Source: Candidatus Poribacteria bacterium (GTDB lineage Bacteria > Poribacteria > WGA-4E > WGA-3G). From it: 64,000 nt of DNA. A model generated the notes under the pieces. The model was not told the DNA's origin. It was given only the letters and a program-made list of their open reading frames with translations, and made no database searches. Within the stretch, counting starts at the first letter, position 1. Every line of letters starts with the position of its first letter. The stretch spans positions 3,156,204-3,220,203 of the forward strand of contig OY282386.1 in the NCBI GenBank assembly GCA_958295945.1, written 5' to 3'. Of this stretch, positions 62,811 to 64,000 are shown one piece after another. A program made the position numbers and the translations under genes.

Positions 62811-64000
62811 CTATGTGTCTGTTTGGGATGATTCAACAAATGCACCGACACGGCAAATTCGTTTGTAAGTACAATAACTACACGGTTTGGTGTGGTCTTT
62901 CGGAGTAAGTGGTGCCTGTCCTTCCTCCACAGAATCTACATAAGAATCAACACGTGTGATGATTGGGAAAATACCGTTAGATATGCTTTCAACGTACTGT
63001 TGAATATAACCACTTACACGATTAAGTCGTGATTCAAATTGTTCGTCATACAACAATTGTCCACTATTTGTGCCTACGGGTTTCCATTCGGCACCATTAT
63101 AATTTCTGAAAGCAATATCATTGTAATCCTCTATACCAATACCCAATTCTACTTTGCATTCGTCTAATCTGATTATGTGATAAAGTCCTGCCGTAGGTTC
63201 TAATCCTGTTCTCCCATTTTGTTCCAATAATTGCTGTGCGATCTGTAGATAGATTGGGAGTTGGATGCTCCGACCTTCAAGTATATCCTGCATTCTTACC
63301 GTTGAACTTCCTGTCTTATAGTCTATGACGTTAAAACTCCCTGCACCAATATCAAGACGATCTATTTTGCAAACCATTTTAACATTGCCTATTGAAACAG
63401 GTTCTGACTGACTCAGTTCCTCATCCCTATTACCTAGTGGATATCCGACACTCACTTCAAAATAACGTGGCATAACAGTTAGATCGTATTTGCGTTGGGC
63501 ATCAAGCCATTTATGTAGTGCCACCCGTTGTTTCTCAATCTCTACAATCCAAAAGAGATTATCTTCACTAACCCCCTCTCGCTTATTCCGTTTTTCTTCA
63601 GATTTACGGTGTAATATTTCATCTAATTGCTGTTTTGCTATATCAAAGTCTTCATCCGAACATAGTGCTATTGCGGGACATTCATTTTCGCGGCGATTGT
63701 TGTGGAATTCAAAAAGGACATCATGAATCAACGAACCCTTTTCAAGAGGAGATGGTTCGTCATCTTCTTCGTCTTCTTCAGCTTTGTATCTCAGTACTTT
63801 ATTGACATAGTATTGAAACGGACAATTCGCATAAATTTCCAAATCTGAGACAGAATATCTCTTTTCATGCAACTTTTCCAATTGTGCTTGACTTTCCTCA
63901 GATAGATTTCCTTCTTTCAATCTGCCTTCGTAAGCCATAAGTTCGTGTGTGTCCTCACGGCTTTTTTCAATAGAAACAACATGGTCTATTAAGGAACGTC
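62811..64000 (-). CDS. AddB-like PD-(D/E)XK Fe-S nuclease, C-terminal part (5' end outside window)
   Basis: The frame is open through the right edge of the window, so only the last about 395 residues are seen. They carry YSVSDLEIYANCPFQYYVNKVLRY (first cluster Cys), GSLIHDVLFEFH, a nuclease core KMVCKIDRLDIG..FNVIDYKTG (D-x-x-x-Y-K) and a final CSYCTYKRICRVG, giving the Cys of a 4Fe-4S cluster. This order belongs to AddB/RecB-family exonucleases of double-strand-break repair (AddAB). A Met at 63938 is internal: in-frame codons before it continue the same reading frame. The gene stands 23 bp upstream of the GNAT gene. A stand-alone Cas4-like nuclease is less likely. Confidence 0.75.
   Translation of the reverse strand, partial: RSLIDHVVSIEKSREDTHELMAYEGRLKEGNLSEESQAQLEKLHEKRYSVSDLEIYANCPFQYYVNKVLRYKAEEDEEDDEPSPLEKGSLIHDVLFEFHNNRRENECPAIALCSDEDFDIAKQQLDEILHRKSEEKRNKREGVSEDNLFWIVEIEKQRVALHKWLDAQRKYDLTVMPRYFEVSVGYPLGNRDEELSQSEPVSIGNVKMVCKIDRLDIGAGSFNVIDYKTGSSTVRMQDILEGRSIQLPIYLQIAQQLLEQNGRTGLEPTAGLYHIIRLDECKVELGIGIEDYNDIAFRNYNGAEWKPVGTNSGQLLYDEQFESRLNRVSGYIQQYVESISNGIFPIITRVDSYVDSVEEGQAPLTPKDHTKPCSYCTYKRICRVGAFVESSQTDT

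Overview
The window is about 41% GC by eye and comes from a Gram-negative-type (diderm) bacterium: it encodes an outer-membrane porin, many lipoproteins with clear lipoboxes, and a gingipain-like exported protease with a C-terminal sorting-type domain. A formylglycine sulfatase, planctomycete-type cytochrome lipoproteins, two bacterial-microcompartment vertex proteins, a cupin fusion protein, and abundant small palindromic repeats and degraded insertion sequences together resemble Candidatus Poribacteria or a related sponge or marine lineage. That assignment is inference from gene content, not from a marker gene.

Layout. 0-6 kb: aroF (DAHP synthase, with a candidate aromatic-rich leader peptide and a terminator before it), tyrS, a hypothetical protein with a tiny basic partner, a 178-bp MITE and a KTSC-domain protein. 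6-10.7 kb: a probable iron-uptake operon (porin, imelysin lipoprotein, di-heme oxidoreductase, lipoprotein) behind a sigma-70-type promoter, a Fur-box-like site and a 29-bp palindrome. 10.7-17.8 kb: an MBL/cupin fusion, a sulfatase, two cytochrome-type lipoproteins (one ending in 42 Asp plus one His), a DUF309 protein and UDP-glucose dehydrogenase. 17.9-20.4 kb: an intact IS630 nested in a dead ISKra4-like element, then a repeat unit also present at 13.3 kb. 20.5-25.3 kb: eno, ftsB, a phosphodiester glycosidase, a lipoprotein and a zinc dehydrogenase. 25.3-28.2 kb: a dead RelE/HigB-type toxin-antitoxin pair and a beheaded hemW on either side of an IS200/IS605 relic, then a MazF-type toxin-antitoxin pair. 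28.3-32.4 kb: a peroxiredoxin-like gene with in-frame TGA exactly at the peroxidatic Cys position (candidate selenoprotein), then the riboflavin operon ribD-ribE-ribBA-ribH.

32.7-40 kb is an accessory, AT-rich defence-type region: an ApeA-like HEPN protein, a methyltransferase fused to an HNH nuclease with a small partner, an ImmA/IrrE-PIN (DUF4411) toxin-antitoxin pair with a frameshifted toxin, and many dispersed inverted repeats. 41-51 kb: hisH, a histidine kinase and sigma-54 response regulator pair, two EutN/CcmL vertex proteins, a lipoprotein and a 1741-residue C25 (gingipain) protease. 51.3-61.7 kb (minus strand): a four-gene, translationally coupled operon ending in an 1809-residue DUF1998 helicase. 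Its layout matches Druantia type I (druB-C-D-E) without druA. The window ends with a double-GNAT protein and the C-terminal part of an AddB-like PD-(D/E)XK Fe-S nuclease running off the edge.

The strongest novel signals are the candidate selenocysteine peroxiredoxin, the DruA-less Druantia-like operon, the methyltransferase-HNH fusion, the aromatic leader of aroF and the duplicated promoter-plus-small-ORF repeat.
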